64,000 bases of DNA from Gephyromycinifex aptenodytis. GTDB lineage: Bacteria; Actinomycetota; Actinomycetes; Actinomycetales; Dermatophilaceae. Below the pieces are notes generated by a model. That model saw nothing but the letters and a program-made list of their open reading frames with translations, did not search any database and had not been told where the DNA came from. The number at the start of each line of letters is the position of its first letter. Within the stretch, counting starts at the first letter, position 1. Positions 10,201 to 18,400 of this stretch are shown here, piece after piece. Location: positions 2,108,001-2,172,000 of the forward strand of contig NZ_CP051155.1 in the NCBI RefSeq assembly GCF_012277275.1, in the 5' to 3' direction. The position numbers were made by a program, and so were the translations under genes.

Positions 10201-10715
10201 AGGGGGCACCCGCCGCCGTCGGTGTCGCGGCCGAGGCGCCAGTCGGTGACCAGCGCGGGTCGTTGCAGCGCATAGCCGGCGAACAGACCGGCCAGGTGGC
10301 GTGCCACGGCGTAGCGGCGTCCGGCCCGCAGTTCGCCTTCCTCGCCAGGGACGCCGTGACCGAGGTGACGAGCCAGGGTGGCCAGCCACGGCTGGTCCAC
10401 CTGGGCGTCGATGAGGTCCAGCAGCGGCCACACCAACCGGTCCGGATCCCACGGGTCGTCTTCGGGGGCGCCGAGCAGCAACCCGATGAAGGAGCGTGGC
10501 GAACGGAACTCCACCCCGGCGCAGACCCCGTCCGAGCCGCGGGGGCCGGTTCCGAGGCGGTGGGCCAGGCGTTGGGTGAGCCAGCGTTCCACGCCGCGGG
10601 CCGGGACGATGACCAGTTCGGTGGCCAACGGGTCCGGCAGCGACGTGCCGAGGAGGGTGGCCAAGGACTCGGCCAGGGACTCGGTCCGGCTGCCCCGGTG
10701 CAGATGCATGCTCAT
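7284..10715 (-). CDS. recC: Exodeoxyribonuclease V gamma subunit RecC
   Basis: 1143-residue RecC, the scaffold and Chi-scanning subunit with an inactive helicase fold. The start MSMHLHRGSR with SLATLLGTSLPDP and LVIVPARGVERWL is typical, as is DILVMCPDIETYAP in the middle. There is no Walker A GKT, as expected for RecC. It is the first gene of recC-recB-recD, and its TGA overlaps the recB ATG by four bases. The upstream 243 bp are shared with the divergent arcA gene, and no clear promoter could be picked there. A long open frame on the opposite strand is a high-GC artefact. Confidence 0.93.
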   Translation of the reverse strand: MSMHLHRGSRTESLAESLATLLGTSLPDPLATELVIVPARGVERWLTQRLAHRLGTGPRGSDGVCAGVEFRSPRSFIGLLLGAPEDDPWDPDRLVWPLLDLIDAQVDQPWLATLARHLGHGVPGEEGELRAGRRYAVARHLAGLFAGYALQRPALVTDWRLGRDTDGGGCPLDEDLRWQPELYRLLIEQVQVPPPDVRHAQTLARIADDPESIPVPPRLSMFGYTRLPRTEVELLGALAQSREVHLWLPQTSPAAWDTLAAACADGPVPRLQDQTATLLSHPLLASLGRDARELQRTLALIGATTPEPDSAPPQQVRDEPGEPQLLSWLQADLRADYLPTPQEREHRIVAAEDTSVQVHACHGPARQVEVLRDVLAGLLQDDPSLAPRDILVMCPDIETYAPLVQAAFGLGEVSSGATHPAHGFRVRLADRSLTVTNPLFTVTTSVLELAGGRVDVSSVLDLAASSPVRARFGFDDGDLEQVGRWVEEAAIRWGLDAEHRSRFKLQGYPQNTWRFGLDRLLLGVAMSEEEHRTIGTALPIDDIASADIDLLGRFVEFIDRLESTVHELERATGVLAWTQALRDGVAALTRVAPAEAWQSAQLEGELAAVAQAAGAATTLRLADVRVLLSQRLAGRPTRANFRTGSLTVCTMVPMRSVPHRVVALVGLDDGVFPRSGSIDGDDALARRPWTGERDVRSEDRQLFLDAIMTAQEHLVITYSGASEYDGHLMPPAVPLGELLDTLADTATAPEPAAAGPLDPAAPPGGTCPQDRMLQHVLTRHPLQSFDPRVVDKDNPFTFDPAALAGAVAAAAPRTAPPPFLSAPLAPREPGDIALNDLIAFFLHPARAFLRQRLGVGEFIEEDERVDAIPVELDGLGIWGVGDRLLRDARHGVEPAVARRAEQVRGLLPPAMLGLRTLDRVGSVVDALVQASGPLRQGDPRAVDILIDLPGGRRITGTVPEVYGTRILTVTYSSLRAKQRLRSWIPLVALTAARPDLEWTSHVIARQGSRATHLEAGPLAPGHALAVLSDLVDMYDRGMNEPLPLPVETGYAFAEAARRVANGEQIRPRDVAGKTWVTPPKPDAIPGEADDRHHVRVYGPNAPLTVLLERPRPDESWNTAGTRLGQYALRLWQPILDAQRRGRV

Positions 10716-10958
10716 GCCGTTACCGCCCCCGAGTGAGAGCGCAACTCGCCCAGCCGTCGGTCGGGGTGCGTTTGGCGTCTCACCTGCCCTATTGTGCCCG
10801 GCGCCATCTCCTCCGGGGCGCCGGCGGCTCGCGGGCCGGTTCTTGCAAACCTTGGGGTGCGCGGGCCGCGCGCGGGTTACCGTTTTGAGTGTCGGGGGTG
10901 AGAGCGACCTCTGTGACCTGCCCGGTTCCCCGGCCCAGCTTCGTTTGGAAGGATTTCC

Positions 10959-12188
10959 ATGTCCACTTCGTATGTCGGTTCTGAGGTCGGTCAGCTACGC
11001 CGTGTGATCCTGCACCGCCCCGGCAAAGAGCTGGCCCGACTGACCCCCTCGAACAAGGATCGACTTCTGTTCGATGAGTTGCCGTGGGTCCCTCGCGCTC
11101 AGGAGGAACACGACGAGTTCGCGGAGGCCCTGCGCTCTCAGGGCGTAGAAGTCCTCCTGCTGGACACTTTGCTTAAGGAAACGCTGGCCGTCCCGGAGGC
11201 GCGCAAATTTCTGTTGAGCCAGTTGCTCGACGAGGACGTATTCGGCCCCGGCGCTATCGAGCCGCTGATGAGCTTGTTGTCCTCGATGGATGACGCGAAG
11301 CTGGCCGAAACTTTGATCGGCGGTCTGACCTGTGGTGAGGCGAAGGAGTACGACGACCCGCACACCTCGTCGGTGCTGTTGAAGTGGATGGCCGACAGCG
11401 ACTTCATCCTCACTCCGTTGCCGAACCACCTGTTCACCCGCGACACCTCCTGCTGGGTGTACGGCGGCGTCTCGGTGAACACGATGCGACTGCCGGCTCG
11501 GATGCGTGAATCGATCAACTACGAGGCGATCTACCGCTGGCACCCGGTGTTGTCGCAGAACCCCTTCGAGTACTGGGGCGGTGGCCTGGGCCGTGGCCAG
11601 GCCACGATGGAGGGCGGCGACGTGCACGTCATCGGGCGTGGGACGGCGCTGGTCGGGATGAGCGAGCGCACCACCCCGCAGGCTGTGGAACGTTTGGCGC
11701 GAGCCATGTTCGCCAAGAAGGCGGCCCGCCGGGTCGTCGGCTTGGACATGCCCAAGTACCGCGCCGTGATGCACCTGGACACCGTGATGTCGATGGTGGA
11801 TGAGCGTTCCTTCACCCGGTACGCGAACTTGCCGAACCTGCGCTCGTTCGTGCTGGAGCCCAGCGATGACGAGGTCGGTTTCAACGTCACGGTGCACGAG
11901 CCGGACCGGATGGAGGCGGTGCTCGCCGAGTCGCTGGGTGTCGATTCGGTGCGCATGCTCACCGCCGACCAGGACGCGGCGGCGTCGGAGCGGGAGCAGT
12001 GGGATGACGGTTGCAACGTGCTCACGGTCCGCCCGGGGGTCGTCATCGCCTACGAACGCAACACTGTCAGCAATCAACACCTGCGCGATAACGGCGTCGA
12101 GGTCATCACCATCAGCGGCGGAGAACTCGGCCGCGGACGTGGCGGCCCGCGCTGCATGAGCTGCCCCATTGAACGAGAGGACATCTGA
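10959..12188 (+). CDS. arcA: Arginine deiminase
   Basis: 409-residue arginine deiminase, which converts L-arginine to citrulline and ammonia, the first step of the ATP-yielding ADI pathway and an acid-tolerance route. Visible signatures are the start [39 protein letters not shown], the catalytic histidine region [11 protein letters not shown], and the nucleophile Cys399 in [10 protein letters not shown] near the C-terminus. GGAAGGA sits about 7 bases before the ATG. The arcB ATG follows one base after its stop, so the two are cotranscribed. No arginine/ornithine antiporter or ArgR/ArcR gene lies in the window. Confidence 0.96.
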   Translation: MSTSYVGSEVGQLRRVILHRPGKELARLTPSNKDRLLFDELPWVPRAQEEHDEFAEALRSQGVEVLLLDTLLKETLAVPEARKFLLSQLLDEDVFGPGAIEPLMSLLSSMDDAKLAETLIGGLTCGEAKEYDDPHTSSVLLKWMADSDFILTPLPNHLFTRDTSCWVYGGVSVNTMRLPARMRESINYEAIYRWHPVLSQNPFEYWGGGLGRGQATMEGGDVHVIGRGTALVGMSERTTPQAVERLARAMFAKKAARRVVGLDMPKYRAVMHLDTVMSMVDERSFTRYANLPNLRSFVLEPSDDEVGFNVTVHEPDRMEAVLAESLGVDSVRMLTADQDAAASEREQWDDGCNVLTVRPGVVIAYERNTVSNQHLRDNGVEVITISGGELGRGRGGPRCMSCPIEREDI

Positions 12189-12189
12189 C

Positions 12190-13191
12190 ATGGCTTTTTC
12201 ACTGCGCCACCGCAACTTCCTGAAGGAGTTGGACTTCACTCCGCAGGAGTGGCGTCACCTGCTGCAGCTTGCGAACGACCTCAAGCGGGCCAAGTACGCA
12301 GGCATCGAGGTTCCCCGGCTACGCGGCAAGAACATCGCGCTGATTTTCGAGAAGACCTCGACCCGCACCCGCTGCGCGTTCGAGGTTGCTGCCTACGATC
12401 AGGGCGCAGGAGTCACCTACCTGGACCCCAGTGGTAGCCAGATCGGCCACAAGGAGTCGATGAAGGACACCGCTCGGGTGTTGGGGCGGATGTATGACGG
12501 CATCGAGTACCGGGGCAGCAGCCAGGAGCTGGTGGAGACTCTGGGCGAGTTCGCCGGGGTGCCGGTGTGGAACGGGTTGACGAACGAGTGGCACCCGACC
12601 CAGATGCTGGCCGACCAGTTGACGATGCGTGAGTTCAGCGTCAAACCCGACCGTGAGATCGCCTACGCCTACCTGGGCGATGCCCGTAACAATGTCGGCA
12701 ACTCGCTGCTCATCAGCGGCGCGATGATGGGCATGGATGTGCGCATGGTCGCCCCGAAGGAGTTGCAGAACTCGGCGGAGATCGTGGCCAAGGCCCGCGA
12801 GATCGCTGAGACGACGGGTGCTCGGATCACGATCACCGATGACGTCAAGGCCGGGGTGGCGGGCGCGGACTTCCTGTACACGGACGTGTGGGTCTCGATG
12901 GGTGAGCCGAAGGAGGTCTGGAACGAGCGCATCGAGATGTTGCGCGACTACCAGATCAACGCCGAGTTGATGGCGGCCACGGGTAACCCGGAGACGAAGT
13001 TCATGCACTGCCTGCCGGCCTTCCACGACCGCAACACCAAGGTCGGCGAGGACCTGTTCCAGGCCACCGGCATGGAGGCGCTCGAGGTCACAGACGAGGT
13101 GTTCGAGTCTGAAGCCTCGATCGTCTTCGACCAGGCAGAAAACCGGATGCACACGATCAAGGCCGTCTTGGTCGCGACTCTCGGCGACTGA
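12190..13191 (+). CDS. arcB: Ornithine carbamoyltransferase (catabolic type)
   Basis: 333-residue ornithine carbamoyltransferase. In this context it runs phosphorolysis of citrulline to ornithine and carbamoyl phosphate. The carbamoyl-phosphate loop STRTRC, the HPTQ motif and the HCLPAF motif are all present, and [17 protein letters not shown] is typical of ArcB/ArgF of this length. The ATG at 12190 begins [11 protein letters not shown] and directly follows the arcA stop, so the in-frame upstream ATG at 12169 is rejected. Its last codons, GCGACTGA, are also the left edge of the 91-bp repeat array that separates it from arcC. Confidence 0.95.
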   Translation: MAFSLRHRNFLKELDFTPQEWRHLLQLANDLKRAKYAGIEVPRLRGKNIALIFEKTSTRTRCAFEVAAYDQGAGVTYLDPSGSQIGHKESMKDTARVLGRMYDGIEYRGSSQELVETLGEFAGVPVWNGLTNEWHPTQMLADQLTMREFSVKPDREIAYAYLGDARNNVGNSLLISGAMMGMDVRMVAPKELQNSAEIVAKAREIAETTGARITITDDVKAGVAGADFLYTDVWVSMGEPKEVWNERIEMLRDYQINAELMAATGNPETKFMHCLPAFHDRNTKVGEDLFQATGMEALEVTDEVFESEASIVFDQAENRMHTIKAVLVATLGD

Positions 13192-13466
13192 GGAAGGGTG
13201 CAGGTCTGGGTAGGAGCGCAGCGCAGCGAGCATCCTGCCCAGGCCAAACCCAACGAAGTCGCCGGTCGGTTGTAGCGACCCAGGAAGGGTGCAGGTCTGG
13301 GTAGGAGCGCAGCGCAGCGAGCATCCTGCCCAGGCCAAACCCAACGAAGTCGCCGATTGGTTGTAGCGACCCAGGAAGGGTGCAGGTCTGGGTAGGAGCG
13401 CAGCGCAGCGAGCATCCTGCCCAGGCCAAACCCGACGAAGTCGCCGGTTTGAACACAGCGACTGAG
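13184..13466. repeat. Three tandem 91-bp hairpin repeats between arcB and arcC
   Basis: Units begin at 13191, 13282 and 13373 (exact 91-bp period) and are nearly identical. Each unit has an inverted repeat CTGGGTAGGA / TCCTGCCCAG (10 bp with one G-U-type pair) around a 17-base loop rich in GCGCAGC. In unit 1 a smaller GGTCG/CGACC stem also occurs; it is lost in unit 2. GCGACTGAG occurs at both outer edges (13184-13192, overlapping the arcB stop, and 13458-13466), and GCGACCCAG occurs at the internal junctions. It is not a CRISPR because no unique spacers separate the units. It lies within the probable arcBC transcript, so an RNA stability or attenuation role is possible. Confidence 0.85.
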
Positions 13467-13527
13467 CTGGGACGTGTCCGCTTGTGCTCTCCCCTCTTGT
13501 TCTCGTGTGGTTTGTCTTTTGTTGTGG

Positions 13528-13549
13528 GGCCCTGCGTTTGTGCAGGGCC
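13528..13549 (+). promoter_or_regulatory. Perfect hairpin upstream of arcC
   Basis: GGCCCTGC (13528-13535) and GCAGGGCC (13542-13549) form an 8-bp perfect stem with loop GTTTGT. It sits in a locally T-rich stretch 43 bases before arcC. No U-run follows, so a processing or attenuation element is as likely as a terminator. Confidence 0.5.
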
Positions 13550-13592
13550 TCGCGTATTCCCTGCTTGTTGACCTTGGTGAAAGGAACATCAG

Positions 13593-14558
13593 ATGAGGAT
13601 CGTCGTCGCCCTGGGTGGCAACGCATTGTTGGAGCGGGGTCAGAAGCCTGACGCTTCGACGCAGATCGAGAACGCCGAGCGCGCGATCAAGGCGTTGGCG
13701 CCGCTCGCGCAGGAGCATGAGCTCGTCATCACGCACGGTAACGGCCCGCAGGTGGGTGTGTTGGCGTTGGAGAGCGCTAAGGATGAAAAGCTCTCGCGTC
13801 CGTATCCGTTGGACACGTTGGGTGCTCAGACCCAGGGCATGATCGGGTACTGGTTGCTGCAGTCGTTGCAGAACCACCTGCCTGGGCGCCAGGTGGCGAG
13901 TTTGGTGAACCAGACGTTGGTGCTGGCTCACGACCCGGCTTTCGATAACCCGACGAAGTTCGTCGGCGAGGTCTACTCCGAGGAGGAGGCCAAGGCGAAG
14001 GCCGCCGAGATGGGTTGGGTGGTCAAGCCCGACGGTGACAAGTGGCGTCGGGTGGTGGCTTCTCCGGAGCCGCAGCGTGTGGTGGAGACGCGGATCATCC
14101 GGTTGCTGTTGAGTTCGGGTGCGGTCGTCGTGTGTTCCGGCGGTGGCGGCATCCCGGTGATTCGGGACGAGCGGGGCAAGCTCAAGGGCGTCGAGGCCGT
14201 CATCGACAAGGACATGTCTGCGAGCCGGTTGGCGGAGGCGTTGGAGGCTGACGCGCTGCTCATCCTGACGGATGTGCCGAACGTGATGAAGGACTTCGGC
14301 ACCGACCATGCCGAGCCGTTGACGCGGGCGACGCCGGGTGAGTTGCGCAGGTTGGGCGCGCCTGCCGGTTCGATGGGCCCCAAGATCGAGGCGGTGTGCC
14401 GATTCGTGGAACTCACCGGTGACCTGGCGGCCATCGGGCGCCTGGATGACGTGGTGGAAATGTTGGAGGGTACGGCTGGCACCGTCGTCACCCCGGGCGG
14501 TAACTATGGCGGCCCGGATGACCTGACCCCACGGCACTCGCTGACGTTGGACGTCTGA
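13593..14558 (+). CDS. arcC: Carbamate kinase
   Basis: 321-residue carbamate kinase of the amino-acid kinase fold. It transfers phosphate from carbamoyl phosphate to ADP and so makes the ATP of the arginine deiminase pathway. The N-terminal VVALGGNALLERGQ, ITHGNGPQVGVLALE, the GGGGIPVI nucleotide loop, and the C-terminal MGPKIEAVCRFVE and GTAGTVVTPGG are diagnostic. GAAAGGA precedes the ATG by about 7 bases. It is the third arc gene, 401 bp after arcB, separated by the hairpin repeats, so its dosage relative to arcAB may be set post-transcriptionally. Confidence 0.95.
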   Translation: MRIVVALGGNALLERGQKPDASTQIENAERAIKALAPLAQEHELVITHGNGPQVGVLALESAKDEKLSRPYPLDTLGAQTQGMIGYWLLQSLQNHLPGRQVASLVNQTLVLAHDPAFDNPTKFVGEVYSEEEAKAKAAEMGWVVKPDGDKWRRVVASPEPQRVVETRIIRLLLSSGAVVVCSGGGGIPVIRDERGKLKGVEAVIDKDMSASRLAEALEADALLILTDVPNVMKDFGTDHAEPLTRATPGELRRLGAPAGSMGPKIEAVCRFVELTGDLAAIGRLDDVVEMLEGTAGTVVTPGGNYGGPDDLTPRHSLTLDV

Positions 14559-14583
14559 GCACGGTAGCTGCTGCGCAGGCGAG

Positions 14584-14616
14584 GAGGCGCCGTCACCGAT
14601 TCGGTGGTGGCGCCTC
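14584..14616 (+). terminator. Hairpin downstream of arcC
   Basis: GAGGCGCC and CACC on the left pair with GGTG and GGCGCCTC on the right, joined through two G-U-type pairs, giving a stem of about 14 bp with loop GATTC, 26 bases after the arcC stop. There is no strong T-run; this is common for actinobacterial terminators. Confidence 0.6.
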
Positions 14617-14878
14617 GTCGGCTGCTCTCCGGGAAGGTCGTGGTCGGCCAACTTCCATGCGCCCCCTAGGGGGCATCCGGCAAGGCTCGGCGACCCCCGT
14701 CGTCCGGGACGCGGCGGCCCGCGCACCGATCACGTGCCCGAGGGCTTGAGCGCGTGCCCGGATGCGAGATCGACAGGGGCATCCGCTCGACCCGGTTACT
14801 CGAGGGACTGTCGGGTCGCCGCCACGGTTTAGGTGGGATTGCGGTTGCGGGGGTCAGCCCCCTCAAAGCCGCGCTGGA

Positions 14879-15430
14879 TCAGGAGCGGGCCAGGAACTGC
14901 TGCGGCGATGCGGCCCGGGGGCCGAAGGGCACGCGCGGGGTCGCTTTGGGCGCCAGTTCCCACGCCACGGTGTGGCTCTTGGCTGCGGCACGTAAACGCT
15001 GTGTGGTGCGCACGTCACCGACGCGGCCGGTTCGGGAGTTGATCGCCTTCACGACTTCGCTTGCGGTGGCGTCCCGGTCAACCCGGACGGTGACGAACTG
15101 CGTCGTCACTCGGGGCACCGCGCGGTCCTCGCCGCTGCGCAGCATCCCGTCATCGTCCAGGCGGACCAGCACTTTCTTGTGCGTTGTCGTGCGCGGCCGA
15201 TAGCTGACGACCTGGAAGGTCCGCGTCACCTGCTGGGGCGCGACGCTCATCGGGGCCACCTGCGGGACAGCCAGCGGTCGCGGCGTGATCGGCGGTACCG
15301 ACAGTTGAATCGGCGGTGGTGGCGGCGTGTCTTCGGCATGAGCGGCCATCCCCAGGCCACCAGGAACTGCGAAGCCGGCTGCGGCGATCCCCATCGCTGC
15401 AGCTGCGCGCAAACTACGTTGATTGCTCAT
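14879..15430 (-). CDS. Small secreted protein with a C-terminal domain shared with the 793-residue protein at 55784-58165
   Basis: 183 residues with a Sec-type N-terminus (basic start, hydrophobic residues about 8-24, probable cleavage after AAHA at about 32). A Pro-rich linker follows (about 34-62), then a domain of about 115 residues. The family was not recognised. The C-terminal domain aligns with residues about 679-793 of the large secreted protein at 55784-58165. Shared features are PRT, DG.L...EDRA, AIN..T, GDV.T..R, T.AW.L, ATP..P.GP, and an identical position of a final RS. It has no cysteine in the domain and no LPXTG or transmembrane anchor, so it is probably released. The start is ATG at 15430. 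Function unknown. Confidence 0.75.
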   Translation of the reverse strand: MSNQRSLRAAAAMGIAAAGFAVPGGLGMAAHAEDTPPPPPIQLSVPPITPRPLAVPQVAPMSVAPQQVTRTFQVVSYRPRTTTHKKVLVRLDDDGMLRSGEDRAVPRVTTQFVTVRVDRDATASEVVKAINSRTGRVGDVRTTQRLRAAAKSHTVAWELAPKATPRVPFGPRAASPQQFLARS

Positions 15431-15476
15431 TTCTCCCCCTCATCGACCGGTTCCCCACCCGGCCTGCTGCCGCACC

Positions 15477-15494
15477 CCAGGACACTTGTCCTGG
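15477..15494 (-). other. Perfect 7-bp hairpin in the leader of the small secreted protein gene
   Basis: CCAGGAC and GTCCTGG with loop ACTT, about 50 bases upstream of the ATG at 15430. It could be an operator or a leader structure; nothing more can be said. Confidence 0.35.
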
Positions 15495-15554
15495 GCGAGC
15501 GACCAAGTTGATCGTACGAAACTCCAGGGCCGGTGTCTCGCACCTATGTATTCA

Positions 15555-16107
15555 TCATCGACACGAACCGGCCGATTCAGAGGCATCCAAAATGAGTTCT
15601 TGCTCCTCCCAGCGTGCCCCGTCACTTCGGCGGTGCGGCCGCAGCGTGTGATCGTGCATAAGGTGCAGAACCGGCACGCCAGGTCCGAGCAGCTCCATGT
15701 CGCTCATGATGGGCCGGTGGCAGCGCCACTGCACCGCCTCGGAGCACAGGATCGCGGTGCGTCGCGTTGCGCCTGCACCTGGGCGGTACCGGCGCGGAAC
15801 TGATCGGAGCTGGTCCAGGCCGCATAGGCGCGAAAAGGCTGCCTCTGTCCCCACTGGCCCGGCCAAGCTTCGTCCTCGACCCAGTTCAGACACCGTGGCC
15901 CACCGAGGCGGGCGTCCCAGCGGTAGTCGGTCCCCGCCTGCGAAGTCAGCTCTGGAACAGCATCTTTGGCTGCGTCTTCGTCAGTGCGGCTGCCGGGAAA
16001 TCATCGGATGTCAACGACCGCCTGTATCCGGTGCCGCGCAACGGCCCAGTCAGCTCGGCCCGGTGCCGTCGGCCTGCCCGAGGGTCAGTAGCGGGTGGTC
16101 TCGGTCA
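15555..16107 (-). pseudogene. Decayed DUF488-family gene
   Basis: Pieces of a DUF488 protein appear in order on the minus strand but in different frames. From the ATG at 16107 the expected TIGH start is degraded (a TLG is readable in another frame). Next comes AVVDIR, followed at once by an in-frame TGA (16001-16003) where a Phe/Ser-Phe codon is expected. The same frame continues as FPGSRTDEDAAK, TDYRWDARLGGPR and PFRAYAAW. Near 15775 the reading frame changes, and the last part is TAILCSEAVQWRCHRP and VPVLHLMHDHTLRPHR, the diagnostic Cys/His core of DUF488. At least one stop and one frameshift make it nonfunctional. Confidence 0.75.
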
Positions 16108-16214
16108 TTGTTCCCCTTCCGCAGGCTGCGGATGGGGCGAGCAGCGCACCCGCGTGGGGCGCGCTGACTTCAGCCGACGCCGGGCGCGCGCTACAGGCGT
16201 GGGTGCTCCAGGGC

Positions 16215-16907
16215 TCAGCCCCGAGGCCTCTTCCCGGCGGCGATCTGGTCGCGGTGTCCTTGCACAGAAGCGACGTAGCGGCGGGTGGAGGAGAACGGGC
16301 CGTTGCTGCGCACTGAGGACATCCCCTGGTAGTAGGCAGCCAGGACGGTCGCTTCCCGGTCCGTTTGCGCCTGGAGCGTCTTCAACAGCAGGACGCCGCA
16401 GGTGGCGTTGTCACGCACGTCTTGCACATCCAGGGTGCGCCCGACCTTCTCCGACATCCACCGTGCCGTCTGGGGCAGGCATTGCATCGCCCCGACAGCG
16501 CCCTTGTGGGAGAAGGAGTCGTGACGCCACCGGGACTCTTGCCACCCGACGGCGAGCGCCAGGTCGGGGTCGACGCCATATCGGCGGGCAGTGGCGGCGA
16601 TGATGTTGCGGGTGCTGGCCCGCGAAGCGGACAACTGTGGGTGGGCACGGCCCGCCTGCGCCGGTTTCGAGCGGGGCGCGCTCGAGACCGTCGGGATCTG
16701 CAGCTTCTGGCCGGTTCGGATCTTGTTGTCCGCACCGATGCCGTTGGCCCGGCGCAGTTGCCCCTGGGTGATCCCGTAGCGCAGCGCGATGCCGCTCACG
16801 GTTTCACCCGATCGAACGCGGTGGCGTCCCTCAGCGATGACCACCGGGGTGGCGGGGGCAGCGTGGATAGCCGCGGGCGGGGCGGGGGGTAGAGCCGGGA
16901 ACAGCAT
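16215..16907 (-). CDS. LysM plus lytic-transglycosylase (SLT) peptidoglycan hydrolase
   Basis: 230 residues. A LysM module at about residues 27-73 (HRVRSGETVSGIALRYGI, then IRTGQKLQIP) binds peptidoglycan. An SLT/GEWL-fold domain from about residue 92 has the catalytic Glu in GWQESRWRHDS and the supporting GAVGAMQCLPQTARW. The role is glycan-strand cleavage outside the membrane. GGAAGGA is placed well before the ATG at 16907. The N-terminus MLFPALPPAPPAAIHAAPA is short and weakly hydrophobic, so either it is an unusual signal peptide or the gene has lost part of its 5' end; the 536 bp upstream hold no extension of this frame with a better start. Confidence 0.85.
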   Translation of the reverse strand: MLFPALPPAPPAAIHAAPATPVVIAEGRHRVRSGETVSGIALRYGITQGQLRRANGIGADNKIRTGQKLQIPTVSSAPRSKPAQAGRAHPQLSASRASTRNIIAATARRYGVDPDLALAVGWQESRWRHDSFSHKGAVGAMQCLPQTARWMSEKVGRTLDVQDVRDNATCGVLLLKTLQAQTDREATVLAAYYQGMSSVRSNGPFSSTRRYVASVQGHRDQIAAGKRPRG

Positions 16908-17443
16908 GGTGTCCTTCCGATCTGGGCCTGCGGGCCAATTGCCCCCAGGGACCGATCACTCCGGGGCTCAACGAATCCCGACAGTAGCGGGGTGCGGCCG
17001 CGGCGTCGACCCCAACCCTGTGACAGGCGGCGCTGCGGCGGGCCCGAGAACCAGGCCCGGGGGCCACTGGCGGACCTCCGCGACGTCGGCAGGTGGGTGC
17101 CGTCGTCCATCACGGCAACAGTCACGCGTTGGGCGGTCGTGATGGCGACAACGCCCACGTTGCGGTCCTGCTTGATCCGGCGACTGGCCGTGGTGATCCG
17201 GAGGTGACGGCCTAGGGCAACACCGGGTGTGTTCCTCCGAGCGGCGGGCAACGACCTGCGAGGCGCACACCGGGCAGGCCCACACGCATGCGCGCGTGGT
17301 CAGCCGACAGCAAACCTGCAGCGCGCTCGGATCGGAGGGCCGGAAGGCGAACGGAAGGCAACCACCGGTGACCGAACGAAGTGCCCGGACATCGTGTGCA
17401 GCGACAGGTGTGCCGCGCCGCCCCGGATGGCAGACTCACGTTC
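16908..17443. other. Gene-poor interval of 536 bp
   Basis: No gene with a credible start and ribosome site was found. Short open frames on both strands (for example the minus-strand frame 16968-17285) match no family I know. One minus-strand stretch near 17090-17190 reads VGVVAITTAQRVTVAVMDDG, which looks protein-like and may be a decayed coding sequence. Confidence 0.4.
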
Positions 17444-18391
17444 ATGCGCGCTGCTCAGATCGACCGCTTTGGCGGGCCAGAAGAACTTCATGTCGTCACC
17501 GACGCCCCCACCCCCACGCCCGGTCAGGGTGAGGTGCTCGTGCGGGTGCTCGCAGCCGGGGTGAACCCCCTGGATTACAAGATCCGGGACGGTTCCTCCG
17601 GCCTTGCCGCCAAGCTGACCGCAGACGGCTTCCCGCTCATCCTCGGCCGTGAATGCTGCGGGGTGATCGAGCAGGTCGGACCCGGAGTCAGCGACTTCGC
17701 GGTCGGCACGCGGGTGTTCGGGATGGCGCCGTTGAGCCACCGCGGTGAGTGCTACGCAGAGTTCGTAGCCTTGCCCGCTTCCGCGCTGGCACCGGCCCCA
17801 GCCAGTGTCGATCCGCAGGTCCTAGCTGGCACCGCGCTCGTCGGGCTGACCGCGTGGGTGGCGGTGCATGACCTGGCGCGGGTGACCGCCGACGACACGG
17901 TGCTGGTTCACGGTGGCGCCGGTGGCGTCGGGCAGGTCGTCGTGCAGTTGTGTGTCGCGGCCGGGGCCCGCGTGTACGCCACCGCCTCGACAGCTAAGCG
18001 CTCCCGCATCGAAGAGATGGGGGCGATCCATGTGGACTACACCCAGGCGGACTTCACGCAGGTGACGCCGCGTCCCGACGTCATCATCGACGGCGTCTAC
18101 TTCTCCACTTACGAGCCGTCGATGGATCATCTGGCAGAAGGCGGCCGGCTCGTGATCCTGCCGTCGCTGGCGGATCTGGAACCGGCCCGGGCACGCGGCA
18201 TCAACGTCGCGGTCCCCACGATCAGCCCCGACCGGGAGCGGCTGGCCGCGTTGGCCACCGAGCTCGAGCAGGGCCGGTTGACCATCGCGCTGGACCGCGT
18301 GTTCCCCCTTACCGAAGCTGCGGCGGCGCACCGCCTCGTCGAAGAGGGTCACACCCAGGGCAAGGTCGTGCTGGAGGTCGCGAACGACTGA
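17444..18391 (+). CDS. Zinc-independent MDR oxidoreductase (quinone oxidoreductase-like)
   Basis: 315-residue medium-chain dehydrogenase/reductase without the zinc ligands. The N-terminal GroES-like domain starts MRAAQIDRFGGPEEL and has VLAAGVNPLDYKIRDG. The cofactor domain has VHGGAGGVGQVVVQL, the NADPH-binding Rossmann loop. It likely reduces quinones or activated alkenes. The ATG at 17444 begins the family start. No ribosome site is seen, but CAGACT lies 8 bases upstream (17431-17436), so the mRNA may be leaderless. It converges with the deaminase gene, with 9 bp between the stops. Confidence 0.85.
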   Translation: MRAAQIDRFGGPEELHVVTDAPTPTPGQGEVLVRVLAAGVNPLDYKIRDGSSGLAAKLTADGFPLILGRECCGVIEQVGPGVSDFAVGTRVFGMAPLSHRGECYAEFVALPASALAPAPASVDPQVLAGTALVGLTAWVAVHDLARVTADDTVLVHGGAGGVGQVVVQLCVAAGARVYATASTAKRSRIEEMGAIHVDYTQADFTQVTPRPDVIIDGVYFSTYEPSMDHLAEGGRLVILPSLADLEPARARGINVAVPTISPDRERLAALATELEQGRLTIALDRVFPLTEAAAAHRLVEEGHTQGKVVLEVAND

Positions 18392-18400
18392 CCCTGCCGC

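Noticed and set aside
13184-13466. CRISPR array
   Set aside because: The 91-bp units are contiguous copies with no unique spacers and no cas gene is nearby.
12948-14726. Minus-strand open frame of 592 codons across arcB, the repeats and arcC
   Set aside because: It repeats the peptide of the 91-bp units and is antisense to arcB and arcC, both well supported.
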